DNA from: Sphaerotilus montanus
GTDB taxonomy: Bacteria > Pseudomonadota > Gammaproteobacteria > Burkholderiales > Burkholderiaceae_C
Reading direction: 5' to 3'
Assembly: GCF_013410775.1 (NCBI RefSeq)
Contig: NZ_JACCFH010000001.1
Coordinates: 2,852,001 to 2,916,000 of the forward strand
DNA: 64,000 nt
Under the pieces are notes generated by a model. It was given only the letters and a program-made list of their open reading frames with translations, was not told the origin of the DNA and made no database searches. Made by a program: the position numbers and the translations under genes. The stretch's first letter is position 1. Each line of letters starts with the position of its first letter. Of the stretch, positions 36,838 through 46,602 are shown one piece after another.

Positions 36838-38048
36838 CGCATCGACGTCGGCTCCTCGGTTGGCGTGGCACTGGCGCCCTGCGCTGCTGATCGGCTGCCC
36901 GGTGCCGGGCGCGCACCGGCCTTCGACAGCCCGCCGACCCGCACCCCCAGCAGCCGCAGCCGCCGGCTCAGATCGACCCGTTTCAGGCACAGCCCGCCCG
37001 CCCGCCGGATCGCCTCGGCCTGCGCGGTGGGCGCGGGCAGCGTCAGATCCCGCGTGACGCTGCGGAAATCGTCGAAGCGCAGCTTGATGCCGATGGTGCG
37101 GCCGACGTAGCCCTTGCGCTGCAGGTCGCCGGCCACCTGCTCGCACAGCCGGGTGAAGATCGCGCCGAGCGCGGCCTTGTCGTGGCGGGCGTGCAGGTCG
37201 CGCTCGAAGGTGGTTTCGCGGCTCATGGAGACCGGCTCGCTGTGCGTGACCACCGGCCGGTCGTCCAGCCCCTGCGCGGCCTGGTGCATCCACAGGCCGT
37301 GGTTGCGCCCGAAGTGGGTGACGAGCCAGTCCGGCGCGCAGGCCGCGAGTTCGCCGATGGTGTGCACGCCCAGCGCGTCCAGCTGCGCACCCGCTTTCGG
37401 CCCGATCCCGTTGATGCGGCGCACCGGCAGCGGCCAGATGCGGGTCGGCACATCGTCCGCCATCACCACCGTCAGCCCGTCCGGCTTGTCGAGGTCGCTG
37501 CAGATCTTGGCCAGCAGCTTGTTCGGCGCCAGCCCGATCGAGCACGACAGGCCGGTGGCGCGGCGCACGTTGTTCTTGATGTCCTGCGCGAGTGCGCGTG
37601 CACCGCCGAGCGGGTCGTGGCCGACGGCGTCGCGCACGCGGGGCAGGTGGGTCAGCTCGATGTAGATTTCGTCGATGCCGCGGTCTTCGATGTCGGGCGC
37701 CATCTCCGCCACCGCCGCCTTGAACGCCCGCGACAGGCGGCGGTACTCGTCGAAGTCGGCCGGCAGCAGCACCGCCTGTGGCGCGAGTGCAGCGGCCTTC
37801 ATCAGCCCCATGCCGGAGTGGATGCCGCGGGCCCGGGCCTCGTAGGTGGCGGTGGTGACGACGCCGCGGCCGGTGTAGTCGCCCAGGCGCGGCCAGTCGC
37901 CGGCGTACTCGGCGGCGCGGTGCCGGCTGCCGCCGACCACGACCATCTGCCCGCGCAGTTCCGGCCGGCGCAGCAGTTCGACCGACGCGTAGAAGGCGTC
38001 CATGTCGAGGTGGGCTACAAGGCGGGGCAGCGGGGCAGGGGCGGGCAT
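36792..38048 (-). CDS. dinB: DNA polymerase IV (Y family)
   Basis: A 418-residue translesion polymerase. The first metal site is in HLDMDAFYASVELLRRPEL and the catalytic acidic pair is in RGIDEIYIELTHL. Helix-hairpin-helix sequence VRRINGIGPKAGAQLDALGVHTIGELA and the little-finger domain follow. The C-terminal about 40 residues are disordered and end with QTLPLFPDDEAPSS, where QTLPLF matches a beta-clamp-binding peptide (Q-x2-L-x-F). It overlaps the DUF454 gene tail to tail. Confidence 0.95.
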   Translation of the reverse strand: MPAPAPLPRLVAHLDMDAFYASVELLRRPELRGQMVVVGGSRHRAAEYAGDWPRLGDYTGRGVVTTATYEARARGIHSGMGLMKAAALAPQAVLLPADFDEYRRLSRAFKAAVAEMAPDIEDRGIDEIYIELTHLPRVRDAVGHDPLGGARALAQDIKNNVRRATGLSCSIGLAPNKLLAKICSDLDKPDGLTVVMADDVPTRIWPLPVRRINGIGPKAGAQLDALGVHTIGELAACAPDWLVTHFGRNHGLWMHQAAQGLDDRPVVTHSEPVSMSRETTFERDLHARHDKAALGAIFTRLCEQVAGDLQRKGYVGRTIGIKLRFDDFRSVTRDLTLPAPTAQAEAIRRAGGLCLKRVDLSRRLRLLGVRVGGLSKAGARPAPGSRSAAQGASATPTEEPTSMRQTLPLFPDDEAPSS

Positions 38049-38127
38049 CGCGGGAATTGTGAGGGCTGGCGCGAGGGCTCCGCAGTTTGTCGCAGACGCT
38101 GTTCAGCCGCGTCCCTAGAATGCGGCC

Positions 38128-39591
38128 ATGATCTCTCGCGAACCCACCCTCGAACGCCTGGCCACTGCGCGCCAGTTGCTGCTGGACCCGTTTGGCCTGA
38201 CCGAGGCCAGCCTGACCCGGGCGCTCAACACCATCTCGGCGCACCGCGTCGACGATGCGGACCTGTACTTCCAGTACACCCGCAGCGAGGGCTGGAGCCT
38301 GGAGGAGGGCATCGTCAAGAGCGGCAGCTTCAGCATCGACCAGGGCGTCGGCGTGCGGGCCGTGGCGGGCGAGAAGACGGCGTTTGCCTACTCGGACGAC
38401 ATCTCCGAAGCCGCGCTGCTGGACGCCGCACGCACCGTGCGCACCATCGCCGCCGCCGGCCAGAGCCGCCGCGTGAAGATCGACACCCCGCAGCAGATCG
38501 CTGCCAGCCGCAGCCTCTACGCCGGCATGGACCCGATCGCCTCGCTCGACAGCGTGCAGAAGGTCGCGCTGCTGGAGCGGGTCGAGAAGATGGCGCGGGC
38601 CAAGGATCCGCGCGTCGTGCAGGTCATGGCCGGCATGGCGGGCGAGTACGACGTGGTGATGGTCGCCCGCGCCGATGGCACGCTGGCCGCCGATGTGCGC
38701 CCGCTGGTGCGCGTGTCGATCACCGTGATCGCCGAGCAGAACGGGCGGCGCGAGGTCGGCTCGGCCGGTGGTGGCGGCCGCTTCGGTTTTGGCTACTTCA
38801 CGGACGCGCTGCTGCAGCAGTACGTCGACCAGGCGGTGCACGCCGCGCTGACGAATCTGGACAGCCGCCCGGCGCCGGCCGGCGAGATGACGGTGGTGCT
38901 CGGCTCGGGCTGGCCCGGCATCCTGCTGCACGAAGCCGTCGGCCACGGGCTGGAAGGCGACTTCAACCGCAAGGGATCGAGCACCTTCTCCGGCCGCATC
39001 GGCGAGCGCGTCGCGGCCAAGGGCGTCACCGTGCTGGACGACGGCACCATCGCCGACCGGCGTGGTTCGCTCAACATCGACGACGAAGGCCACGCCAGCC
39101 AGAAGAACGTGCTGATCGAGGACGGCATCCTCAAGGGCTACATCCAGGATGCGATGAACGCCCGCCTGATGAAGACCGCGCCCACCGGCAACGGCCGCCG
39201 CGAGAGCTACGCCCATGTGCCGATGCCGCGCATGACCAACACCTACATGCTGGCCGGCGACAAGACCCCCGAGGAAATCATCGCGTCGATCGACCGTGGC
39301 CTCTACGCCAGCAACTTCGGTGGTGGGCAAGTGGACATCACCAGCGGCAAGTTCGTGTTCTCGGCCAGCGAGGCCTACTGGGTCGAGAAGGGCAAGATCC
39401 TGTACCCGGTCAAGGGCGCGACGCTGATCGGCAACGGCCCGGACGCGATGAACCGCGTGTCGATGATCGGCAACGACCTGGCGCTCGACTCCGGCGTGGG
39501 CACCTGCGGCAAGGACGGCCAGAGCGTGCCGGTCGGTGTCGGCCAGCCCACACTGCGCATCGACGGGCTGACCGTTGGTGGCACGGCCTGA
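38128..39591 (+). CDS. tldD: Metalloprotease TldD
   Basis: A 487-residue subunit of the TldD/TldE protease, which trims modified peptides and degrades unfolded antitoxins such as CcdA. The zinc-binding motif H-E-x3-H is in [15 protein letters not shown] (about residue 271), with a further conserved Cys near the C-terminus ([15 protein letters not shown]). Length equals E. coli TldD. The TldE (PmbA) partner is not in the window. It is divergent from dinB. Confidence 0.95.
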   Translation: MISREPTLERLATARQLLLDPFGLTEASLTRALNTISAHRVDDADLYFQYTRSEGWSLEEGIVKSGSFSIDQGVGVRAVAGEKTAFAYSDDISEAALLDAARTVRTIAAAGQSRRVKIDTPQQIAASRSLYAGMDPIASLDSVQKVALLERVEKMARAKDPRVVQVMAGMAGEYDVVMVARADGTLAADVRPLVRVSITVIAEQNGRREVGSAGGGGRFGFGYFTDALLQQYVDQAVHAALTNLDSRPAPAGEMTVVLGSGWPGILLHEAVGHGLEGDFNRKGSSTFSGRIGERVAAKGVTVLDDGTIADRRGSLNIDDEGHASQKNVLIEDGILKGYIQDAMNARLMKTAPTGNGRRESYAHVPMPRMTNTYMLAGDKTPEEIIASIDRGLYASNFGGGQVDITSGKFVFSASEAYWVEKGKILYPVKGATLIGNGPDAMNRVSMIGNDLALDSGVGTCGKDGQSVPVGVGQPTLRIDGLTVGGTA

Positions 39592-39600
39592 GCAACGGGC

Positions 39601-39630
39601 TTGACGCCGCCCGGTACAGCCCCCTACATT
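39601..39630 (+). promoter_or_regulatory. Candidate sigma-70 promoter of the aroG leader
   Basis: TTGACG at 39601-39606 and TACATT at 39625-39630 with 18 bases between. The expected start of transcription (about 39636-39638) falls right at the leader peptide ATG at 39639, so the leader mRNA could be leaderless or nearly so. Confidence 0.5.
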
Positions 39631-39638
39631 TGACGTCT

Positions 39639-39713
39639 ATGCAGCGCACCACCGTGTTTTTTAGCTACTTTTGGATCTCGCACCGCCCGGCGGATGGAGA
39701 GGCCAACGCGTAG
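39639..39713 (+). CDS. Aromatic leader peptide of the aroG attenuator
   Basis: A 24-codon open frame beginning MQRTTV and then FFSYFW, with four aromatic codon types packed together: Phe, Phe, Ser, Tyr, Phe, Trp. It ends in TAG 29 bases before the attenuator stem. Ribosome stalling at these codons when charged Phe-, Tyr- or Trp-tRNA is scarce would leave the downstream segment 39687-39693 free to pair with the terminator's left arm. The start is too close to the putative promoter for a Shine-Dalgarno site. Confidence 0.82.
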   Translation: MQRTTVFFSYFWISHRPADGEANA

Positions 39714-39770
39714 CTGAACAGCCCGCAAGCGCTCCCAGACAACCGCCGGAACCCCCGGCGGTTTTTTTTT
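39687..39770 (+). promoter_or_regulatory. Transcription attenuator of aroG
   Basis: Three segments are arranged as in amino-acid attenuators. Segment 2 is CCGGCGG at 39687-39693, segment 3 is CCGCCGG at 39743-39749, and segment 4 is CCGGCGG at 39755-39761, followed by nine T. Segments 3 and 4 form the terminator; 2 and 3 are fully complementary and form the antiterminator. A small hairpin CCGC-CCG-GCGG at 39683-39693 can hide segment 2 when translation proceeds. The regulated gene is aroG at 39809. Confidence 0.82.
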
Positions 39771-39808
39771 GCCCCCAGACAACCCCGACGTCCACGACGA
39801 CCCCGACC

Positions 39809-40927
39809 ATGAACGCCACCACCGCCGCCCCGACCGACTCCTGGTACCCGCCTGCCGACCGCACCTCGCAGACCGACGACGAAAGGATCCAGGACGTGAC
39901 CCCCTTGCCCCCGCCCGAGCACCTCATCCGCTTCTTCCCGATCCGCGGGACGCCGGTCGAGCAACTGATTGGCAGCACCCGCCAGTCCATCCGCGACATC
40001 ATGCAAGGCCGCGACGACCGGCTGCTGGTGGTGATCGGCCCGTGCTCCATCCACGACCCGGTCGCGGCCCTGGACTACGCCCGCCGCCTGAAGCCGCTGC
40101 GCGAGCAGTACAAGGACACGCTCGAAATCGTCATGCGCGTGTACTTCGAGAAGCCGCGCACGACGGTGGGCTGGAAGGGCCTGATCAACGACCCCTACCT
40201 CGACGAGAGCTACCGCATCGACGAGGGCCTGCGCATCGCGCGCCAGCTGCTGGTGGAGATCAACCGCCTGGGCGTGCCCGCGGGCAGCGAGTTCCTCGAC
40301 GTGATCTCGCCGCAGTACATCGGTGACCTGATCGCCTGGGGCGCCATCGGTGCACGCACCACGGAGAGCCAGGTCCACCGCGAACTGGCCTCGGGCATCT
40401 CGGCGCCGATCGGCTTCAAGAACGGCACGGACGGCAATCTGCGCATCGCCACCGACGCCATCCAGGCCGCGGGCCGCCCGCACCACTTCCTGTCGGTGCA
40501 CAAGAATGGCCAGGTCGCCATCGTCGAGACCAAGGGCAACACCGACTGCCACGTCATCCTGCGCGGCGGCAAGGCGCCCAACTACGACGCAGCCAGTGTC
40601 GCCGCCGCCGTGCGCGACCTCGACGCCGCCAAGCTGCCGGCCACGCTGATGGTCGACTGCAGCCACGCCAACAGCAGCAAGCAGCATGAGCGCCAGATCG
40701 CGGTCGCCCGCGACATCGCCGACCAGGTGGCTGGTGGTAGCCGCAGCGTGTTCGGCGTGATGGTGGAAAGCCACCTCCAGGCCGGTGCGCAGAAGTTCAG
40801 CGCCGGCAAGGACGATCCGTCGAAGCTCGAATACGGCCGCTCCATCACCGATGCCTGCATCGGCTGGGATGATTCAGAGCAAGTTCTGGCGATCCTCGAC
40901 CAGGCGGTGAAGGCACGCCGCGGCTGA
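39809..40927 (+). CDS. aroG: 3-deoxy-7-phosphoheptulonate (DAHP) synthase
   Basis: A 372-residue class I DAHP synthase, condensing phosphoenolpyruvate and erythrose-4-phosphate as first step of the shikimate pathway. Motifs are VVIGPCSIHDPVAALDYA, RVYFEKPRTTVGWKGLINDP, GARTTESQVHRELASG and the metal-binding VDCSHANSSKQH. The N-terminal extension with DDERIQDVTPLPPPEHLI is the allosteric region of Phe- or Tyr-sensitive forms. Expression is probably controlled by the attenuator just upstream rather than by a TyrR box. Confidence 0.95.
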   Translation: MNATTAAPTDSWYPPADRTSQTDDERIQDVTPLPPPEHLIRFFPIRGTPVEQLIGSTRQSIRDIMQGRDDRLLVVIGPCSIHDPVAALDYARRLKPLREQYKDTLEIVMRVYFEKPRTTVGWKGLINDPYLDESYRIDEGLRIARQLLVEINRLGVPAGSEFLDVISPQYIGDLIAWGAIGARTTESQVHRELASGISAPIGFKNGTDGNLRIATDAIQAAGRPHHFLSVHKNGQVAIVETKGNTDCHVILRGGKAPNYDAASVAAAVRDLDAAKLPATLMVDCSHANSSKQHERQIAVARDIADQVAGGSRSVFGVMVESHLQAGAQKFSAGKDDPSKLEYGRSITDACIGWDDSEQVLAILDQAVKARRG

Positions 40928-40987
40928 GCGCGCTAGGATGGAAACGGTTGCGTGGCCCCCTGGCGGCCACACTTTGGAGAATGCACC

Positions 40988-41296
40988 ATGCACCACGAGA
41001 TGACCGTTTCCTTCGGCCCGGACCGCGAGTTCCGCCTCTCGGTCGAGTCGACGATGGGCGCCGACGACGCGCGGCGCTGGCTTGACGAGCAGTTCCTCGA
41101 CTTCGACTGCGAGCCGCTGCGGGCCTCCGGCAAGGTGCTCGTGGCCGACAAGCTGCTGGCCATTGCCGACGCGGCGGGTCCGGACGCGTTCGCGGCCGGA
41201 GATGCCTGGACACGGCGCTTCGCCGAAGCGGCCGGCGCAGCCACGGCCCGCGCCACGGTCCACATCGATGTCGCCGGGCGGACGCTCAACTACTGA
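40988..41296 (+). CDS. Conserved hypothetical protein
   Basis: A 102-residue acidic soluble protein, family not recognised. Visible features are FGPDREFRLSVESTMGADDARRW near the start and an Ala-rich C-terminus ending TVHIDVAGRTLNY. Composition and codon use fit the neighbours, and GGAGA stands 9 bases upstream of the ATG at 40988 (a second ATG at 40981 is out of frame). It is placed 60 bases after aroG and converges with the adenosyltransferase gene. Confidence 0.75.
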   Translation: MHHEMTVSFGPDREFRLSVESTMGADDARRWLDEQFLDFDCEPLRASGKVLVADKLLAIADAAGPDAFAAGDAWTRRFAEAAGAATARATVHIDVAGRTLNY

Positions 41297-41314
41297 GCAC
41301 GTCCGGCGGCAGCC

Positions 41315-41896
41315 TCATTCGGCGTTGCGCAGCAGGCGCTCGCTGCGCCAGTAGACGTCATCACCGCCCAGGCCATCCAGATTGGCGCGGTTCAGCACCC
41401 GTGCCAGCACGAACAGCAGGTCCGACAGCCGGTTCAGATACTGGCGCGGCGCGGCGTTGACGGCGCTCGGGTCCTGCGCGGTCAGGGTCACCACGGCGCG
41501 CTCGGCCCGGCGGGCGATCGTGCGGGCCACGTGGGCCAGCGCGGCGCTGCGGGTACCGGCTGGCAGGATGAACTCCTCCAGGCGGGGCAGGGTGGCGTTG
41601 TGCGTCGCCAGCGCCTCGTCCAGCCGCAGCACGGCCTCGTCCTTGAGCAGCGTGTAGCCGGGGATGCACAGCTCGCCGCCCAGGTTGAACAGCTCGTGCT
41701 GGACCACCACCAGCAGTTCGCGCACCTCGTCGGGCAGCGGCTCGGCCAGCAGCACGCCGAGTTGCGAGTTGAGTTCGTCCACGTCGCCCATCGCCGAGAT
41801 GCGCAGGTGGTCCTTGGGCACGCGGGTGCCGTCGCCGAGGCCGGTGGTGCCGTCGTCGCCGGTGCGGGTGCTGATCTGAGTGAGTCGATGTCCCAT
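41315..41896 (-). CDS. Cob(I)alamin adenosyltransferase (PduO type)
   Basis: A 193-residue ATP:cobalamin adenosyltransferase making adenosylcobalamin from cob(I)alamin. The N-terminal ATP-binding stretch is [19 protein letters not shown], followed by [13 protein letters not shown], and the later motif [14 protein letters not shown] with [13 protein letters not shown], all typical of the PduO family. It is monofunctional. No cobalamin riboswitch is visible upstream. It is divergent from the SEC-C gene. Confidence 0.93.
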   Translation of the reverse strand: MGHRLTQISTRTGDDGTTGLGDGTRVPKDHLRISAMGDVDELNSQLGVLLAEPLPDEVRELLVVVQHELFNLGGELCIPGYTLLKDEAVLRLDEALATHNATLPRLEEFILPAGTRSAALAHVARTIARRAERAVVTLTAQDPSAVNAAPRQYLNRLSDLLFVLARVLNRANLDGLGGDDVYWRSERLLRNAE

Positions 41897-41971
41897 GTCG
41901 ACATCGTAGCGCCCCGTCTCCCGCGGCCGCTTGCAACCGGCACAATACCGCCACACTCGAACCGCCTGAAC

Positions 41972-42715
<744 letters not shown>

Positions 42716-42783
42716 CTTGTGTCAACGGCAGCCTGACCGCGGGCTGACAGACTCGGTACCATTCCTTTGAAGGAGATCCCGCC

Positions 42784-43206
42784 ATGAAGATTCTTGTTGC
42801 CGTTGATGGCAGTGAATTCACCCGCCGGATGGTGGCCTACTGGGCGGCGCACGACGAATGGCTCGGGCCGCAGCACACCTACACCGTGCTCACGGTGGTG
42901 CCGCCGATTCCGCCGAGGGCGGCTGCGGTGCTCGACCGCGAGCTGCTGCACTCGTACTACGCGGACGAGGGCGAGAAGGTCTTCCACCCGATCCGCACGT
43001 TCCTGGACAAGCAGGGACTCAAGGCCACGTTTCTGAGCAAGACCGGCCACATCGCGGACACCATCAGCAAGACCGCGACCGAAGGACACTTCGATCTGCT
43101 GGTGATGGGCTCGCACGGCCATTCGGAGCTGGCCAATCTGGTGCTCGGCTCGGTGGCCACCCGGGTGATGGCGCACTGCAAGACCCCGGTGCTGCTGGTG
43201 CGCTGA
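42784..43206 (+). CDS. Universal stress protein (UspA family)
   Basis: A 140-residue single-domain universal stress protein. The N-terminal strand MKILVAVDGSEFTRRMVAYW and the ATP-binding C-terminal motif VMGSHGHSELANLVLGSVATRVM are intact (G-x2-G-x9-G-S), so an ATP-binding form is likely. Preceded by AAGGAGA at 42770. It may interact with the fused UspA domain of the kinase at 3229 only in a general stress sense; no genetic link is visible. Confidence 0.92.
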   Translation: MKILVAVDGSEFTRRMVAYWAAHDEWLGPQHTYTVLTVVPPIPPRAAAVLDRELLHSYYADEGEKVFHPIRTFLDKQGLKATFLSKTGHIADTISKTATEGHFDLLVMGSHGHSELANLVLGSVATRVMAHCKTPVLLVR

Positions 43207-43233
43207 GGCCGCGCACGCCAGGCCGCTGCCCGA

Positions 43234-43449
43234 TCAGCGTTTGGTGGAGGGGGCCTTGGCGGGTGCGGGATGGGCGGCAGGGCGGGTCGCGGATTCGCCC
43301 TGGGGGTCCATGCTCATGTCCAGACCGAAGGCGGTGCCGTAGTCGGCGAAATCCTCGGCCTTGCGCCGCGCTGCGGCGCGTCGGGACCGGCCTGCGAACC
43401 AGGTCGACCAGTGGAACCAGCTGCTCAGCGTGCGTCGTTCGGCCATCAT
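43234..43449 (-). CDS. Small hypothetical protein
   Basis: A 71-residue basic protein, not recognised. It has a tryptophan-rich N-terminus ([23 protein letters not shown]) followed by a disordered Pro/Ala tail. GGGAGA lies six bases before the ATG at 43449; ATG codons at 43455 and 43446 are in frame too. The gene-like ribosome site and codon use support it, but it could be spurious. Confidence 0.5.
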   Translation of the reverse strand: MMAERRTLSSWFHWSTWFAGRSRRAAARRKAEDFADYGTAFGLDMSMDPQGESATRPAAHPAPAKAPSTKR

Positions 43450-43533
43450 TGTCATTCTCCCGCTGCCGGCCCGGGTACCCTCATCCCCCGCGCCTCTCCC
43501 AGAGTTTCCAGGCCGTGTCGCGGGCCGCCGTGG

Positions 43534-45111
43534 TCATTCACGTTGCGGGCCGGCCCGTCCCGAATCGACACGAAAGCGTGCTTGCGTGTGCAGCTGCGCG
43601 TGTGCCAGAACCGGGAAACCTGTAGCTCTTGCGACACAGTGTAGCGACCGGTCCGTGACGTCCAGCGCCATGTAACCCCTCTCGTCACTGCGGGCGTGCA
43701 GGATGTCCGCATTGCTGCGGCGAATCAGCGACATGAGGGATTCCGGCAATCCGGCCGTGGTGATCGACGAGGTCACGAACTCGCTGGCCACCACGGGCGT
43801 GCGTGGATCGTCCGGGTTGGCGCGCAGCCGTGCCGCGACATGGCGGTGCACGTCGCCGCCGAGGAACACCACGTTCTGCAGCTGGTGGGTGGCGATGTGC
43901 TCCAGAAGCCGCGTGCGTGCCGCGGGGTAGCCGTCCCAGCCGTCGCTGTAGACCAGCTTCCTGCCGTCCGGGCCGGGCAGGCCCCAGGGACTCATCTGCG
44001 TGCTCTGGCCGATCAGCTTCCAGCGGCCGGTGGCGCTGCGCAGACCGTCCTGCAGCCAGCGTTCCTGGTCGGCGCCCAGCACCGTGCCTTGGTTGTCGGC
44101 GAGGGCGTGGCAATGCCAGCGCACGTGGCCGCCCGCCACTCCCGGGGCATTGCAGGCCTGCGGGCTGCGGTACTGCCGCCCGTCGAGCATCCAGAGGTCC
44201 GCCAGTCGCCCCCAGCGGAAGCGGTCGTGCATGCGCACACCCGTGGCACCCGGCAACTGGTCCGGGGCGAGCGGCTGGTGTTCGAAGTAGGCCTGGTAGG
44301 CGGCGGTGCGCATCCGCAGGAACTCCTGTGGCGATCCGGTCTCCTCGTCGCCGAACACGCCGGCGTAGTCGTTGCGCACCTCGTGGTCGTCCCAGGCGAG
44401 GATCCACGGATGGGCGGCGTGGCAGGCCTGCAGGTCCGGGTCGCGCTTGTAGGTCACGTGGCGGGCGCGGAACTCGTCGAGCGTGCAGGGCTCCTCGGCC
44501 TCGTGCGCACGCAGGAGAAACCGCCTGTTGCTGGAGTCGTAGATGTAGTCCCCGACGAAGACCACGGCGTCCAGATCCTGTCCGGCGATTTCCCGGTGTG
44601 CCGTGAACCAGCCCTGCTCGTAGTGCTGGCAGGACGCCAGCGCCAGGCGCAGACGGTCGACGTCGGCGTTCTCGGCCGGCGCGGTGCGGGTGCGACCGAC
44701 CGGGCTGGCCACACCCCCGGCCAGAAACCGGTAGCAATAGCGCCGTGCCGGCTGCAGGTGCTCCACCAGCACCCGCACGCTGTGCGCCTGGGCGGGATCG
44801 GCCAGCACGGTGCCGCTGCGGACGATGCGGGCGAAGTTGTCGTCGTCCGCCACCTGCCAGGTGACCGGGATCAGCGCCGGTGGCAGTTCGGCGCCGGCTT
44901 GTCCCGGATCGGCCATGAGCCGTGTCCACAGGACCACGCTGCGCGGACGCGGCTGGCCGCTGGCGACACCGAGCGCGAACGGGTCGCTCTCGAAGCGCGG
45001 ATTGGCGAGGCGCGTCAGGCCCGCATTCGGGGCGGACAGCACCCGCTGTGCGGCCAGCAGGGCGGCCCAGCGGCTCAGGCTGGCGAGGGTGGAGCGTCGA
45101 GACAGGTGCAT
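43534..45111 (-). CDS. phoD: PhoD-type alkaline phosphatase/phosphodiesterase
   Basis: A 525-residue exported enzyme releasing phosphate from organic phosphates. It starts with MHLSRRSTLASLSRWAALLA, a twin-arginine signal as usual for PhoD. The PhoD N-terminal domain (FALGVASGQPRPRSVVLWTRL) precedes the metallophosphatase core with SCQHYEQGWF, VVFVGDYIYD, AWDDHEVRNDYAG and LGGDVHRH as metal ligands. An upstream in-frame TTG at 45165 is possible but lies in AT-rich DNA without a ribosome site. Likely induced under phosphate limitation; no Pho box was identified. Confidence 0.92.
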   Translation of the reverse strand: MHLSRRSTLASLSRWAALLAAQRVLSAPNAGLTRLANPRFESDPFALGVASGQPRPRSVVLWTRLMADPGQAGAELPPALIPVTWQVADDDNFARIVRSGTVLADPAQAHSVRVLVEHLQPARRYCYRFLAGGVASPVGRTRTAPAENADVDRLRLALASCQHYEQGWFTAHREIAGQDLDAVVFVGDYIYDSSNRRFLLRAHEAEEPCTLDEFRARHVTYKRDPDLQACHAAHPWILAWDDHEVRNDYAGVFGDEETGSPQEFLRMRTAAYQAYFEHQPLAPDQLPGATGVRMHDRFRWGRLADLWMLDGRQYRSPQACNAPGVAGGHVRWHCHALADNQGTVLGADQERWLQDGLRSATGRWKLIGQSTQMSPWGLPGPDGRKLVYSDGWDGYPAARTRLLEHIATHQLQNVVFLGGDVHRHVAARLRANPDDPRTPVVASEFVTSSITTAGLPESLMSLIRRSNADILHARSDERGYMALDVTDRSLHCVARATGFPVLAHAQLHTQARFRVDSGRAGPQRE

Positions 45112-45489
45112 GGGCGAGGGGGAGGCTGCAGAGTCCGCAACGGCGGGCGTACATGATTTTTTCAATTTTGAACTATGGCGATGATCGATTTGGTTTGAAT
45201 GGTGTTGGGGTCAGATGAACTCAAGATCGGATCAAATCAATGGAAATGGCCTTGCTGGTGCTCAGGATTTCCATTTGTGATGGATTACCACATTAACTTC
45301 CACCGTCGTGGGGATGTGCGCGGGGAGGTGTGTTCCGTACAGTACGAACCAGTTGCTGTCACGCGGTGTATCTGGAAGTACAGAAATCTGAAGCCGGCGA
45401 GACGCGAGTTCGAACAAAAAAACAATCGAACCCGCTCCCGGTGCCCAGTTCCCAACGGCGTTCTTCACGGAACGTCTATCGACCCACCC
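45112..45489. other. AT-richer gap with orphan terminator
   Basis: 378 bases with no gene-like open frame. The middle holds the inverted repeat GTTC-CGTAC-A-GTAC-GAAC (45332-45349). A plus-strand intrinsic terminator at 45483 closes it, although no plus-strand gene precedes it. An untranslated small RNA is a possibility. Confidence 0.45.
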
Positions 45490-45510
45490 CTAACCGGGTG
45501 GGTTTTTTTT
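45483..45510 (+). terminator. Orphan intrinsic terminator
   Basis: CCCACCC and GGGTGGG (with flanking C/G pairing) form a stem around CTAAC, followed by eight T. It points along the plus strand, where the nearest upstream 340 bases hold no gene, and overlaps the last bases of the convergent LysR gene. Confidence 0.85.
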
Positions 45511-46437
45511 GTCCATCGTCTGCCGAAGGTGCCCGACCAGCGCGAGCACCGTGCGCGGCACATGCGGGCTGTACGGGCGCAGGGCATACAGATGCCCGCC
45601 AAAGGCGCCCACGCTGCGCCAGTCCGGCAGCACCTCCACCACGTCGCCCGCCGCCAGGGCCGCCTCGGCGCTGAAGTCCGGCAGCAGCGCGATGCCCAGC
45701 CCCGCCGCGGCCGCCTCGCGCAGCACCTCGCTGTTGTTGGCGCTGAACGGCCCGCGCACGGCCACGGTGACATGGCTGGCCTGCACGCCCGCGGCGGCCT
45801 GCGCTTCGCGGAACTGCCAGGTCGGCGCGTCGCCGGGGCGGACGTAGTGCAGGCAGTCGTGCTGCGCCAGCTCGGACGGGTGCTGCGGCGTGCCGCGTTC
45901 GGCCAGATAGCCGCGGGTGGCCACCAGCAGCGCCCGCGTGTCCGCCAGCCGCCAGGCCACATGTGTCTCGGGCGGATGTTCGGTGTGGCGGATCGCCAGG
46001 TCGAAGCCCTCCTGCGCCAGCGAGGTCAGCCGGTCCGACAGGTTCAGCTCCAGCCGCACCTCCGGATACGCGCGCAGAAAGGCCGGCAGGTGCGGCACCA
46101 CCGTCTGCCGCCCCAGCGCCACCGGCATCGTCACGCGCAGCAGGCCGCGGGGCTGCGCCGCCAGATCCTTGACGCCCGAGAACCCGCGCTCGATCTGCTC
46201 GAAGGCGCTGCGCGTGCTGTCGACGAGCTGCTGGCCGGCTTCGGTGAGGCGCACGCTGCGGGTCGTGCGCTGCACCAGCGGCACGCCGGCGGCGCGCTCC
46301 AGCTCGCTGATGCGCTGGCTCATCGCCGCCTTGCTCACGCCCAGCCGTTGCGCGGCGGCGGTGTAGCTACCCAGGTCGCCGAGCACGGTGAGCCAGTGGA
46401 CGTGGGACCAGAGGTGGTCGATGCGGCGGGTGTCCAT
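45490..46437 (-). CDS. LysR-family transcriptional regulator
   Basis: A 315-residue regulator. The N-terminal winged helix-turn-helix is [40 protein letters not shown]; the effector domain (about residues 90-300) follows the LysR substrate-binding fold. It is divergent from mmsA with 165 bases between the starts, the standard arrangement for a LysR regulator controlling its neighbour, so valine or beta-alanine/propionate-type catabolism is a plausible regulon. Most similar in style to the CrgA/DsdC-like group; the effector is unknown. Confidence 0.92.
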   Translation of the reverse strand: MDTRRIDHLWSHVHWLTVLGDLGSYTAAAQRLGVSKAAMSQRISELERAAGVPLVQRTTRSVRLTEAGQQLVDSTRSAFEQIERGFSGVKDLAAQPRGLLRVTMPVALGRQTVVPHLPAFLRAYPEVRLELNLSDRLTSLAQEGFDLAIRHTEHPPETHVAWRLADTRALLVATRGYLAERGTPQHPSELAQHDCLHYVRPGDAPTWQFREAQAAAGVQASHVTVAVRGPFSANNSEVLREAAAAGLGIALLPDFSAEAALAAGDVVEVLPDWRSVGAFGGHLYALRPYSPHVPRTVLALVGHLRQTMDKKNPPG

Positions 46438-46602
46438 CGGGGGCTTTCGTGGGTCCGGCGTTGGTCCGGCTTTGTTCCGGGTTTCTGCGGAGGATTGTTC
46501 GTCTGGCTGAACAGTGTATCCAGCGACCCGGTCTGGTCACGCGCCGGGTGTGTGCCTAGACTGTGCTGCATCCTGTCCAGAACACCCGCCGGAGACCCCC
46601 TC

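Noticed and set aside
36310-39330. Very long minus-strand frame across dinB and tldD
   Set aside because: Shadow of high-GC coding; no family features, and it also covers the tRNA.
45199-46602. Upstream in-frame extension of mmsA by about 470 codons
   Set aside because: It would run through the LysR gene antisense and through the terminator at 45483. The family N-terminus begins at 46603.
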